From contig CAVOLB010000091.1 of NCBI GenBank assembly GCA_963696655.1, forward strand, positions 1 to 46,617: a stretch of 46,617 nt of DNA, written 5' to 3'. Source of the DNA: Hypericibacter sp963696655. Its GTDB lineage: Bacteria > Pseudomonadota > Alphaproteobacteria > Dongiales > Dongiaceae. Of this stretch, positions 8,450-20,073 are shown piece by piece; the stretch's first letter is position 1; every line of letters begins with the position of its first letter. Made by a program: the position numbers and the translations under genes. The notes under the pieces were generated by a model that was given only the letters and a program-made list of their open reading frames with translations, ran no database searches and was not told where the DNA came from.

Positions 8450-9631
8450 ATGGAGAGCGTGGCCATGACGCCCATCGGCGCCTCGGCGCGGGCGAGGCTC
8501 GCTGCCTTTGTGCGCTCCCTGCGCGCCAACGGCTTCGCGACCGGGCTGGGCGAGACGCAGGACGCGCTCAAGATCATGGCCTCGGAGCTGGCGCAGCGCC
8601 CAGTTTACTTGCGCGAGGCTTTTAAGGCGCTCTTCTGCAGCCGGCAGCAAGATTGGCAGCGCTTCGACGAGATCTTCGACGCCTTCTGGCTCGGCCGCGG
8701 CATGAAGACCGCGGTGCGGGCCAGCGGTGGCAGACCGGATGCCCGCAGCGAGCAGCGCAGCGGGTTCCCGGGCCTGGGAGCGCAGGCCGATGCGACTATG
8801 GCAACGGCTGATCGAAACGCGCCGGACGACGCCGAAGGGTTGCCGGGCGAGGGCCGGGCGCGCGGCGCCAGCAGCGCCGAAAGCCTGAGCCAGAGGGATC
8901 TGCGCCATATCGCCGAGCCCGAAGCGCTGGACGAGGCCTTGCGGCTGGCCGAGCGGCTGGCGCGGGTGATGCGCGATCGCCTCACGCGGCGCGACCGCCG
9001 CCATCGTCGCGGCCGGCGCATCGATATGCGGCGCACGATCCGGGCCAGCATCGGTCATGGCGGCACGCCGGTGGATCTGGTGCGGCGCCGGCGCAAGGAG
9101 AAGCCGCTGCGCCTGGTCATGCTGCTCGACGTCTCGGGCTCGATGAGCCTCTATTCCACGGCCTTCGTGCGCTTCATGCGCGGGCTGGTGGACCGGGCGG
9201 AGGATGCCGAAGCCTATGTCTTCCATACCCGCCTGGTGCATATCTCCGAGGCCCTGCGCGAGAGCGATCCGGTCCGCGCTGTCGAGCGGCTCTCGCTGAT
9301 GGCCCAGGGCTGGTCCGGCGGGACACGCATCGGCGAAAGTCTCGCCAGCTTCAACCGCTTCCATGCGGCGCGGGTGCTGCATTCGCGCAGCGTCGTCATC
9401 ATCCTGTCGGACGGATACGACACCGGCGAGCCGGGCGCGCTGGCTCAGGAGATGGCGGCGCTTCGCAAGCGCGCCCGGCGCGTCGTGTGGCTCAATCCGA
9501 TGATGGGCTGGAAGGACTACGCGCCGGTCGCCGGCGGCATGCAGGTGGCGCTGCCCTATATCGACCTGTTCGCGCCGGCGCACAATCTGGCGTCGCTGGC
9601 GGCACTCGAACCCTATCTGGCGAAGCTCTGA
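8450..9631 (+). CDS. coxE: CoxE, VWA-domain CODH maturation protein
   Basis: 393 residues. The C-terminal half is a von Willebrand A domain with an intact MIDAS motif DVSGSMS (D227-S233). The N-terminal half is helical, and an Arg-rich stretch (RRDRRHRRGRRIDMRR) lies just before the VWA domain. Such VWA proteins partner the preceding MoxR AAA+ ATPase (CoxD). Start choice: ATG 8450 nearly abuts the coxD stop, but ATG 8465 has the better Shine-Dalgarno sequence (GGAGAG at 8453-8458), so the protein may be five residues shorter. It is followed by coxF after three bases. Confidence 0.9.
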   Translation: MESVAMTPIGASARARLAAFVRSLRANGFATGLGETQDALKIMASELAQRPVYLREAFKALFCSRQQDWQRFDEIFDAFWLGRGMKTAVRASGGRPDARSEQRSGFPGLGAQADATMATADRNAPDDAEGLPGEGRARGASSAESLSQRDLRHIAEPEALDEALRLAERLARVMRDRLTRRDRRHRRGRRIDMRRTIRASIGHGGTPVDLVRRRRKEKPLRLVMLLDVSGSMSLYSTAFVRFMRGLVDRAEDAEAYVFHTRLVHISEALRESDPVRAVERLSLMAQGWSGGTRIGESLASFNRFHAARVLHSRSVVIILSDGYDTGEPGALAQEMAALRKRARRVVWLNPMMGWKDYAPVAGGMQVALPYIDLFAPAHNLASLAALEPYLAKL

Positions 9632-9634
9632 GCG

Positions 9635-10483
9635 ATGAAGAAAGCCGACGACATCCTGGAGCTGGTCTCAGAGTTCAAGGCACGGGGGACGCCCTTCGCG
9701 CTCGCGACCGTGGTGCGCACCGTGTCGTTGACGGCGGCGAAGGCCGGGGCCAAGGCGATCATCACGCCCGACGGGCGCGTCGCGGGCGGCTGGATCGGCG
9801 GAGGCTGCGCGCGGGCGGCCGTGCTGGCGGCGGCGCGCGAGGCGCTGGCGGATGGCAAGCCGCGGCTGGTCAGTATCCAGCCCAAGGATCTGCTCGACGC
9901 CCAAGGCCTGCAGGCGGGCGAGATCCGGGAGGGTGTCGCTTTCGCCAAGAACATGTGCCCCAGCCGCGGCACCATGGACGTGTTCGTCGAACCCCTGCTG
10001 CCGCGCGCCAGCGTGGTGGTGCTGGGCGCCTCGCCGGTGGCGGTGGCGATCGCCGATCTGGCGCGGCGTATCGGTTTCGCCGTGACCGCCGCGGCCCCGC
10101 CCGCGGATCTCGAGGCGTTCGGCGACCTCGACGGCCATATCGATGGCTATGGCGTCCCGCCGAAAGGCGAGGGGTCGCGTTATCTGGTGGTGGCGACCCA
10201 GGGGCGCGGCGATCTGGCGGCACTCAAGGCCGCGCTGTCGACCGACAGCGACTATGTCGCCTTCGTCGGCAGCCGCGCCAAGGCCGCCTCGCTGCGCGAG
10301 CAGCTCCGGGAGGACGGCATGGAAACGACACGGCTGGACCGCCTGCGGGCGCCGGCGGGGCTCGATCTCGGCGCCATCGGGCCGGAAGAGATCGCCCTCT
10401 CTGTCGTGGCCGAGATCGTCGAGGTGCGCCGGCGCGGGCAGCATGCGGCATCGCCTGCGGTCAAGGTCGTCGGGCGCTCGTAA
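9635..10483 (+). CDS. coxF: CoxF, XdhC/CoxI-family CODH maturation factor
   Basis: 282 residues with the two-part XdhC layout. The N-terminal XdhC/CoxI domain contains GGWIGGGCARAAV, and the C-terminal Rossmann domain contains VVVLGASPVAVAIADLARR and YVAFVGSRAKAASL. In O. carboxidovorans CoxF is required to add sulfur and copper to the Mo site; XdhC relatives bind molybdenum cofactor. Order D-E-F matches. The locus stops here: no coxG (membrane anchor), coxB, coxH, coxI or coxK follows. Its last 23 bases overlap the end of the convergent methyltransferase gene. Confidence 0.9.
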   Translation: MKKADDILELVSEFKARGTPFALATVVRTVSLTAAKAGAKAIITPDGRVAGGWIGGGCARAAVLAAAREALADGKPRLVSIQPKDLLDAQGLQAGEIREGVAFAKNMCPSRGTMDVFVEPLLPRASVVVLGASPVAVAIADLARRIGFAVTAAAPPADLEAFGDLDGHIDGYGVPPKGEGSRYLVVATQGRGDLAALKAALSTDSDYVAFVGSRAKAASLREQLREDGMETTRLDRLRAPAGLDLGAIGPEEIALSVVAEIVEVRRRGQHAASPAVKVVGRS

Positions 10484-11279
10484 TCAGGTGCGTCGAGGAG
10501 AGGAAATAGCGGTCGTCGGCGACCCGCCGCCGTTGGTCCTGCTGCCAGGCTTCCACGATGGCGGGATCCAGCGTGGAAGCCATCGCGGCTTTCCCCACCG
10601 TATCGGCCACCCAGCCATAGGAACGGCCATCCGAGGTCGCGTCGGCCTCGGCCATGACCGTGACGTCTTTGAATCCGGCCTCGAGCAGGAGCGCGCGCAT
10701 CCGGCGCGCCACCATCCCGTTGACCATGGAATCGGCGAAGGCCCGCGTCACGAGACGCGTCGCGTAGAGATCGCCGTCGAACAGGAGGCTGTCCCAGTCC
10801 TGATCCATGACCAGGAGCCGGCCGCCGGAACGTAAGACCCGGAAGGCCTCGGACAAGGCCGCCTCCGGGCGCTTCAGATGCATGAAAACGCCCTCGGCGC
10901 GATAGCCGTCGAGACAGGCATCCGCCAGCGGCAGAGTGGTGGCGTCGGCGACCTGGAACTCCACTTTGGCGCTGGCGGCGAACGCCCGCGCCCGGGCCAG
11001 GGTGATGAACTGGCCGCTGATGTCGAAGCCATAGACATGGCCACCCGGATGCACCAGGGCCGCCAGTTCCCGCGTCGCCGTGCCCGTGCCGCAGCCGATT
11101 TCCGCGACGAACATGCCGGGTTGCAGGGCCAGCCGCTCATAGGAGCGGTGGCGGCGCGCGATGACCTCGGGCAGCGCTTCCACCCGGTCCAGGAATGCGA
11201 TGAACTTTTCCGCTTCGCCGGTCGCGTCGACCTTGTCGAATCGGTTCAAGCCGCTGTAACCGCTCTGCTCGTCGCTCAT
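10461..11279 (-). CDS. SAM-dependent methyltransferase (class I, UbiE-like fold)
   Basis: 272 residues with motif I EIGCGTGTA, then YGFDIS for the acidic ribose contact, VADATTLPLADACLD for motif II, and a VLRSGGRLLVMD post-motif. These are typical of small-molecule methyltransferases of the Methyltransf_11/25 group. No membrane segment is seen. GAGGGG lies six bases before ATG 11279. It converges on coxF with a 23-bp tail-to-tail overlap and is not part of that operon. The substrate is not predictable. Confidence 0.85.
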   Translation of the reverse strand: MSDEQSGYSGLNRFDKVDATGEAEKFIAFLDRVEALPEVIARRHRSYERLALQPGMFVAEIGCGTGTATRELAALVHPGGHVYGFDISGQFITLARARAFAASAKVEFQVADATTLPLADACLDGYRAEGVFMHLKRPEAALSEAFRVLRSGGRLLVMDQDWDSLLFDGDLYATRLVTRAFADSMVNGMVARRMRALLLEAGFKDVTVMAEADATSDGRSYGWVADTVGKAAMASTLDPAIVEAWQQDQRRRVADDRYFLSSTHLITSARRP

Positions 11280-11730
11280 GGCATCCCCTCAGGGCCGGAG
11301 GAGGTTGCATGGATCGGCCAAGGCTGCGTTGTCATCGCCCCCTGTGAAGCCCATGACGGACGGTCGCCATGGGGAAGGGCTGCTCGGCAATCATGACATT
11401 GAAAGAAATCCTAGAGGCCTTCAATGCCTGTGCGCCGCGGCATCCAAGGGATGACCGGGCCGCTCGGGGAGGAACGTGAAGCGGGACGGTCACCGAAACA
11501 GCCGTCGGCCCTGGGCGCGCGGGGCGGGGGTACCTTAGTCCCTTTGGCCTATCGCAGGGCTGCGACCTTCAACCTTTGATCGGGGTCGGGGTCGGCTTTG
11601 CGTGAAGCTTTTGTGAAATCAGGGGCTTTTCATCTGTCCTTAAACCGGGTCCGAGGCACAGTTCGGGCCAACAACGCCCTATGCCCTTGGGCGGGCGACG
11701 AAAAAGATCGGCATTCAACGCGGGTTTAAC
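11280..11730. other. 451-bp gap between divergent methyltransferase and histidine kinase genes
   Basis: Upstream regions of both divergent genes. I see no convincing coding frame, no tRNA-like fold and no strong paired boxes. An AAGCTTTTGTGAAATC stretch near 11606 is locally AT-richer and could hold the kinase promoter, but no -35/-10 pair can be assigned with confidence. Confidence 0.5.
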
Positions 11731-12960
<1,230 letters not shown>

Positions 12961-13085
12961 GAAATCGCTCCCGCCGTTCAGCCCCGCCGCCGTTGCAGGG
13001 CTGCCATGACATCCAGTTCCTGTTTTCCTGACGCGCTCGCCGGGCTACGGTGTGCGCCCCTCGATGGGAATTGGGTCAGGCTGGG

Positions 13086-14858
13086 ATGACATTCTCGGAA
13101 AGGAAGCGCAGGCGGCTGGCCGCCATCCTCGCAGCCGATATTGCCGGCTATGCGCGGTTGATTCGCGCCGACGAGGAGGGGACCCATCGCCGGCTGCAGG
13201 CGCTTCACAAGCATGTGATCGAGCCGGCGATCGCGCTGCATCAGGGGCGGCTGGTCCGGACCATGGGCGACGGGCTCCTGATCGAGTTCGCCAGCGCCGT
13301 CGTGTCGGTGCGCTGCGCGATCGCGATCCAGAGCGGCGCGGCGGCGCGCAACGCCGACCTCCCGCGGGACCGCCGCATGGATTATCGCATGGGCATCGAT
13401 CTCGGCGAGGTCACGGCCGAGGGCGATGACCTGTTCGGCGAATGCCTCGCGGTTGCCGCGCGTCTCGAGCGGCTGGCCGAGCCGGGCGACTTGCTGATCT
13501 CGGGTGCCGTCCATGAACAGGCGCGCGGCCGGCTGACCTATGAGTTCGCCGATCTCGGCCTGCGCGAGCTTCGGGATGTCGCGCACCGGGTGCCGGTCTT
13601 CCGGGTCGAGATCGCCCGCGGGGCCCGGCTCGTTCCCGGCGAGGAAGAGGAGGGCTACGAGGTTCCCGACAATCCCTCCGTGGCCGTGTTGCCTTTCGTC
13701 AATCTCAGCGGCGAGCCCGACCAGGATCATTTCGCCGACGGCCTGACCGAGGACATCATCACCGGGCTTTCCCGGGTCAGCCAGCTCTTCGTCATCGCCC
13801 ACAGTTCGATGTTGACCTACCGGGACGAGCTGCCGGATGTGCAGAAGATCGGCCGCGAGCTGGGAATCCGCTATCTGCTCGAGGGCAGCGTGCGGCAGGC
13901 GGGCAATCGGGTCCGCATCTCCTGCCAGCTGATCGAGGTGGAGACGCGGGCGCATATCTGGAGCGAGCGGTACGACAGGCCGCTGACCGACTTCTTCGAC
14001 CTCCAGGACGAGATCACGCGCAACGTCGTCGCCTCCATCAAAACCCAGGTGGTGCTCAAGGAAGGCCAGCTGGCGGAGCGTCGCGCCATTTCAGACATCG
14101 GCCTGTGGGATCTGCTGAAGCGGGCCTGGCGGCGGCTCTACGAGGCGACGCCGGAATCATTGGCCGAGGCCGAGACCCTGGCGCGACAGGCGATCGAGGA
14201 GGATCCGGAGAGCGCAGTGCCCTATTGGATCTTGTCCGACGCGATTCTGCATCAGGCGCTCATGGATGGCGGCGACGATCTGCAGGCGGCGGCCCTGCGG
14301 GCGCAGGAGCTGGCCCGCCACGCGATCACGCTGGACGAGAACGACGAGAACGCGCACTCGGCCTTCGGCATCGCTGCGCTCAATTTGGGGCGGCACGAAG
14401 AGGCCATCGCGGCCTTCCGGCGCGCGCTCGACATCAATCCCAACTGCTCGGTCGCGCTGGGCTTGCTGGGATCGGGGCTGATCTATTCGGGGCATCCGGA
14501 CGAAGGCATCGGCTATGCCGAGATGGCGATCCGGTCGAGCCCGCGCGACCCGAACAATTTCTTCCGTTACAGCGACGTGGCGGCAGGGCATTTCGCGGCC
14601 ACGCGCTATGGCGCGGCGATCGACAATGCGCAGCGCGCGATCCGGCAGAAGCCGGGCTATTTCGAGGGCTACGTCGTGGCCGCCGCGTCCTACGCCTTGC
14701 TGGGCGATATCGACATGGCCCGCGAGATGGCCCGGGACTGCCTCGGCCGGCTGCCGGACATCACCATCGCGAAGGCCTCGGCCAGCTACATGTACGCCAA
14801 TCCCGCGGATCTCGATCGGCTGCAGCAGGGGCTGCGGCTGGCCGGGTTCCCCGACTGA
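13086..14858 (+). CDS. class III adenylate/guanylate cyclase with TolB-like and TPR domains
   Basis: 590 residues from ATG 13086; an upstream in-frame GTG at 13050 adds 12 unlikely residues. The N-terminal cyclase homology domain has metal-binding D18 (LAADIAGYARL) and D62 (RTMGDGLLIEF). The middle begins PSVAVLPFVNLSGEPDQD, the TolB-N-like segment common in this family, followed by YLLEGSVRQAGNRVRISCQL. TPR repeats fill the C-terminal 250 residues (NENAHSAFGIAALNLGRHEE, NPNCSVALGLLGSGLIYSG). It is cytoplasmic. It should make cyclic nucleotide or act as a cyclase-like regulator; alphaproteobacteria carry many such paralogues. Its stop lies 13 bp from that of the convergent uvrA. Confidence 0.85.
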   Translation: MTFSERKRRRLAAILAADIAGYARLIRADEEGTHRRLQALHKHVIEPAIALHQGRLVRTMGDGLLIEFASAVVSVRCAIAIQSGAAARNADLPRDRRMDYRMGIDLGEVTAEGDDLFGECLAVAARLERLAEPGDLLISGAVHEQARGRLTYEFADLGLRELRDVAHRVPVFRVEIARGARLVPGEEEEGYEVPDNPSVAVLPFVNLSGEPDQDHFADGLTEDIITGLSRVSQLFVIAHSSMLTYRDELPDVQKIGRELGIRYLLEGSVRQAGNRVRISCQLIEVETRAHIWSERYDRPLTDFFDLQDEITRNVVASIKTQVVLKEGQLAERRAISDIGLWDLLKRAWRRLYEATPESLAEAETLARQAIEEDPESAVPYWILSDAILHQALMDGGDDLQAAALRAQELARHAITLDENDENAHSAFGIAALNLGRHEEAIAAFRRALDINPNCSVALGLLGSGLIYSGHPDEGIGYAEMAIRSSPRDPNNFFRYSDVAAGHFAATRYGAAIDNAQRAIRQKPGYFEGYVVAAASYALLGDIDMAREMARDCLGRLPDITIAKASASYMYANPADLDRLQQGLRLAGFPD

Positions 14859-14871
14859 CGCGGGGGGCGGA

Positions 14872-17784
<2,913 letters not shown>

Positions 17785-18091
17785 CGTCGGGTGCGGGAAC
17801 CGGTTATGTGGGGAAAGAAGTCGGATCATATATAGCGCAGGACGGCGGTAAATCGACCCCTGATCGATTTGCAATCCCGCCCTGCGGCAATGGTCCTCGC
17901 CACCGCGGGGGCAGGCCCGTAGAGGCGCCGGTCCCTGTCCGGTTTCGGCCCTTTGGCGAGCCATCCACAGGGCCTGGAAACGGGGGGATGACGGGCCAAG
18001 CCGGCATGCCGTAAAGTCGTCGTCTGGAGCGGGGCCAGGCCCGGCCAAGCCGGCGGCCCACTGGCAAACAAGGAAAAAAGGACGCATTCGG
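17785..18091. promoter_or_regulatory. uvrA-ssb divergent promoter region
   Basis: 307 bp between the two starts with no plausible gene. TATATAGCG near 17829 is a local AT-rich element that may belong to the uvrA promoter. GTTC/GAAC half sites occur, for example GGAACCGGTTATG near 17797, but no properly spaced SOS box. An AAGGAAAAAAGG stretch before 18092 serves as the ssb ribosome site. Confidence 0.45.
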
Positions 18092-18592
18092 ATGGCGGGA
18101 TCGGTCAACAAAGTAATCCTGGTCGGCAATCTTGGCCGGGATCCGGAAATTCGCTCCACCCAGGACGGTACGCGCGTGGCGAACCTCTCGGTCGCAACCT
18201 CGGAGAGCTGGCGCGACAAGGCCTCGGGCGAGCGCAAGGAGCGCACCGAGTGGCATCGCGTCGCCATCTTCAACGAGAAGCTGGTCGAGATTGCCGAGAA
18301 ATATCTGCGCAAGGGCTCCAAGGTCTATGTGGAGGGCGCGCTCCAGACGCGGAAATGGACCGACCAGGGCGGCCAGGAGAAGTACACGACGGAGGTCGTG
18401 CTGCAGCGCTTCCGCGGCGAATTGACGATGCTCGACGGCCGGGCTGGCGGCGGCGGCGGCGATTCGCCGTCCGAAGGTGACGAGATGGGCGGCAGCGGCG
18501 GTTATAGCGGCGGCGGGGGCGGAGGTGGCCGTTCCTCGGGCGGCCGAGCACCGGCCGGCGGCGGCGATCTCGACGACGATATTCCGTTCTAG
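18092..18592 (+). CDS. ssb: single-stranded DNA-binding protein
   Basis: 166 residues. The N-terminal OB fold (1 to about 112) starts MAGSVNKVILVGNLGRDPE and includes TEWHRVAIF and YVEGALQTRKW. A Gly/Ser-rich disordered linker follows, then the conserved acidic tail DDDIPF that binds repair and replication partners. It works as a tetramer coating single-stranded DNA. Confidence 0.97.
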   Translation: MAGSVNKVILVGNLGRDPEIRSTQDGTRVANLSVATSESWRDKASGERKERTEWHRVAIFNEKLVEIAEKYLRKGSKVYVEGALQTRKWTDQGGQEKYTTEVVLQRFRGELTMLDGRAGGGGGDSPSEGDEMGGSGGYSGGGGGGGRSSGGRAPAGGGDLDDDIPF

Positions 18593-18605
18593 GGGAACGG
18601 AATCA

Positions 18606-18623
18606 TCCCGCCGGGTGGCGGGA
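18606..18623 (+). terminator. short hairpin after ssb
   Basis: TCCCGCC-GGGT-GGCGGGA, a 7-bp GC stem with a tetraloop 14 bp past the ssb stop. It lacks a T tract, so it may attenuate or mark an mRNA end rather than act as a full intrinsic terminator. Confidence 0.35.
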
Positions 18624-18683
18624 GGCGGTCATGAAGAGCCGCAAAGACTGAACAGGGGAAACCAAGGGAGGCGACTGAAGACC

Positions 18684-19808
18684 ATGGACGGAAAGAAATT
18701 TGCCGAAAAATTCCTGAAGCGCGAGCTGAGCCGGCGCGAGATCCAGGCGGGTCTGGCCAAGATGGGTCTCGGCGTCGCGGCGATGACCGTGATGCCGGCG
18801 GCGGCCAAGGCGGCCCCGCCGAAGCTGGTCGTCTATGAATGGGCCGGCTATGACGTGCCCGATCTGCACCAGTCCTACATCAAGAAATATGGCGGCAGCC
18901 CCGATTTCCCCCTCTTCGCGAGCGAAGAGGAGGCGTTGCAGAAGATCGTCAGCGGCTATCAGGTCGATCTGGCCCATCCTTGCAGCTACAACGTGAAGCG
19001 TTGGCGCGAGGCGAAGGTGCTGCAGCCGATCGACACCGGCCGGCTCTCGAACTACCCGGACATCTGGCCGAAGTTCAAAGAGATCCCGCAGACCCAGGTG
19101 GACGGGAAAACCTGGTTCGTGCCGTTCGACTGCGGCAATTCCTCGATCCTCTACCGTACCGACCTGGTCGATCCGGAGGATGTGAAGGATCCGTCCTGGA
19201 GCCTGCTCTTCAACGAGAAGTACAAGGGCCGGCTGGCCATGTACAACACCGACACCACGCTGATCGAGATCGCGGCGCGCGTGCTCGGCATGAAGAACTT
19301 CAATTCGCTCTCCGACGAGGAGCTCGAGAAGGTGAAGCCGCTGCTGAAGAAGCAGCGCGAGGTCCTGCGCTTCTACTGGGACGACGTCACCCAGATCGAG
19401 CAGGCACTGGCCTCGGGCGAGCTGGTGGCGGCCTATGCCTGGAACGGTTCGGTCAAGGTGCTGAAGGATCAGGGCCTGCCGGTTGCCTATATGGTGCCGA
19501 AGGAAGGCATCCTGACCTGGGTCTGCGGCCTGGTGCGCATGACCGGGTCGACCGCCGACGAGCAGGTCGCCTATGACTTCATCGATTCCATGATCTCGCC
19601 GGAATCGGGCGTGTTCCAGATCAGCACGGGCTACGGCCATTCGAACCGCAAGGCCTATGAGATGACCGACCCGAAGGTCCTGGAAGCCCTGGGCTTCGAC
19701 AATCCCGAGGCGAAGTTCGCCAAGGCCGACGTCTCCGACGAGGCGGACGAGCCCTACCGGTCGAAATACATCGCGCTCGTCAACGACATCAAAGCCGGCG
19801 TGAACTGA
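18684..19808 (+). CDS. PotD/PotF-like extracellular solute-binding protein (copy 1)
   Basis: 374 residues from ATG 18684 (GGGAGG at 18666-18671); the frame runs upstream through ssb but is not coding there. The N-terminus has a Tat-like signal, SRREIQAGLAKMGLGVAAM, with cleavage likely after PAAAKA. The mature part is a polyamine-type periplasmic binding protein of ABC family 1: WAGYDVPDLHQSYIKKYGG, QVDLAHPCSYNVKRW, ALASGELVAAYAWNG. It is clearly paralogous to the proteins at 31463 and 34053 (see those entries). No permease or ATPase genes are nearby. It sits between ssb and gyrA, which are often closer neighbours in alphaproteobacteria. Polyamine specificity is not established; this group also includes binders of other cationic or amide compounds. 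Confidence 0.88.
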   Translation: MDGKKFAEKFLKRELSRREIQAGLAKMGLGVAAMTVMPAAAKAAPPKLVVYEWAGYDVPDLHQSYIKKYGGSPDFPLFASEEEALQKIVSGYQVDLAHPCSYNVKRWREAKVLQPIDTGRLSNYPDIWPKFKEIPQTQVDGKTWFVPFDCGNSSILYRTDLVDPEDVKDPSWSLLFNEKYKGRLAMYNTDTTLIEIAARVLGMKNFNSLSDEELEKVKPLLKKQREVLRFYWDDVTQIEQALASGELVAAYAWNGSVKVLKDQGLPVAYMVPKEGILTWVCGLVRMTGSTADEQVAYDFIDSMISPESGVFQISTGYGHSNRKAYEMTDPKVLEALGFDNPEAKFAKADVSDEADEPYRSKYIALVNDIKAGVN

Positions 19809-19838
19809 CCTCGAAAACGCGAGAGCGTTTCCGAGGTC
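19807..19838 (+). terminator. strong hairpin overlapping the stop of binding protein 1
   Basis: GACCTCGAAAACGC-GAGA-GCGTTTCCGAGGTC: a 14-bp stem with one mismatch and a GAGA tetraloop, beginning inside the TGA stop codon. No T tract follows, so it is more likely an mRNA 3'-end stabiliser than a complete terminator. Confidence 0.45.
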
Positions 19839-19868
19839 ACCCCGGCCAAGCGCAGCGCGAGCCGGGGT
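19839..19868 (+). repeat. GC hairpin directly after the first
   Basis: ACCCCGGC and GCCGGGGT form an 8-bp perfect stem around a 14-nt loop, directly adjoining the preceding hairpin. It resembles the dispersed palindromic elements common in alphaproteobacterial intergenic DNA, but only one copy is in this window. Confidence 0.35.
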
Positions 19869-19922
19869 CCATGCCACTCTCGAGACGCCCTCTGTCGGGT
19901 GTCTCGGGGGATCGACGAGAAG

Positions 19923-19964
19923 CCCGCGAAGCGGCCCCAAAAAGGCCTGTTTCGCGGGCCTTTT
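19923..19964 (+). terminator. intrinsic terminator before gyrA
   Basis: CCCGCGAA (19923-19930) pairs with TTCGCGGG (19951-19958), with an inner GGCC pairing, and is followed by CCTTTTC. It is the best terminator candidate between binding protein 1 and gyrA and would insulate gyrA from upstream transcription. Confidence 0.65.
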
Positions 19965-20073
19965 CATGTGGTTCGCGGCATTGTTCGCAACTGCAAAATC
20001 TGCTACAAAATGTGCTTCAAACTCGGGCCCCAGACCCGCTCACTAACGCATTGAATTTTCAGGCAAAAATCCG

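Noticed and set aside
17785..18091. A LexA/SOS box for the divergent uvrA and ssb genes
   Set aside because: Only isolated GAAC/GTTC halves are present, none with the N7 spacing of the alphaproteobacterial site.
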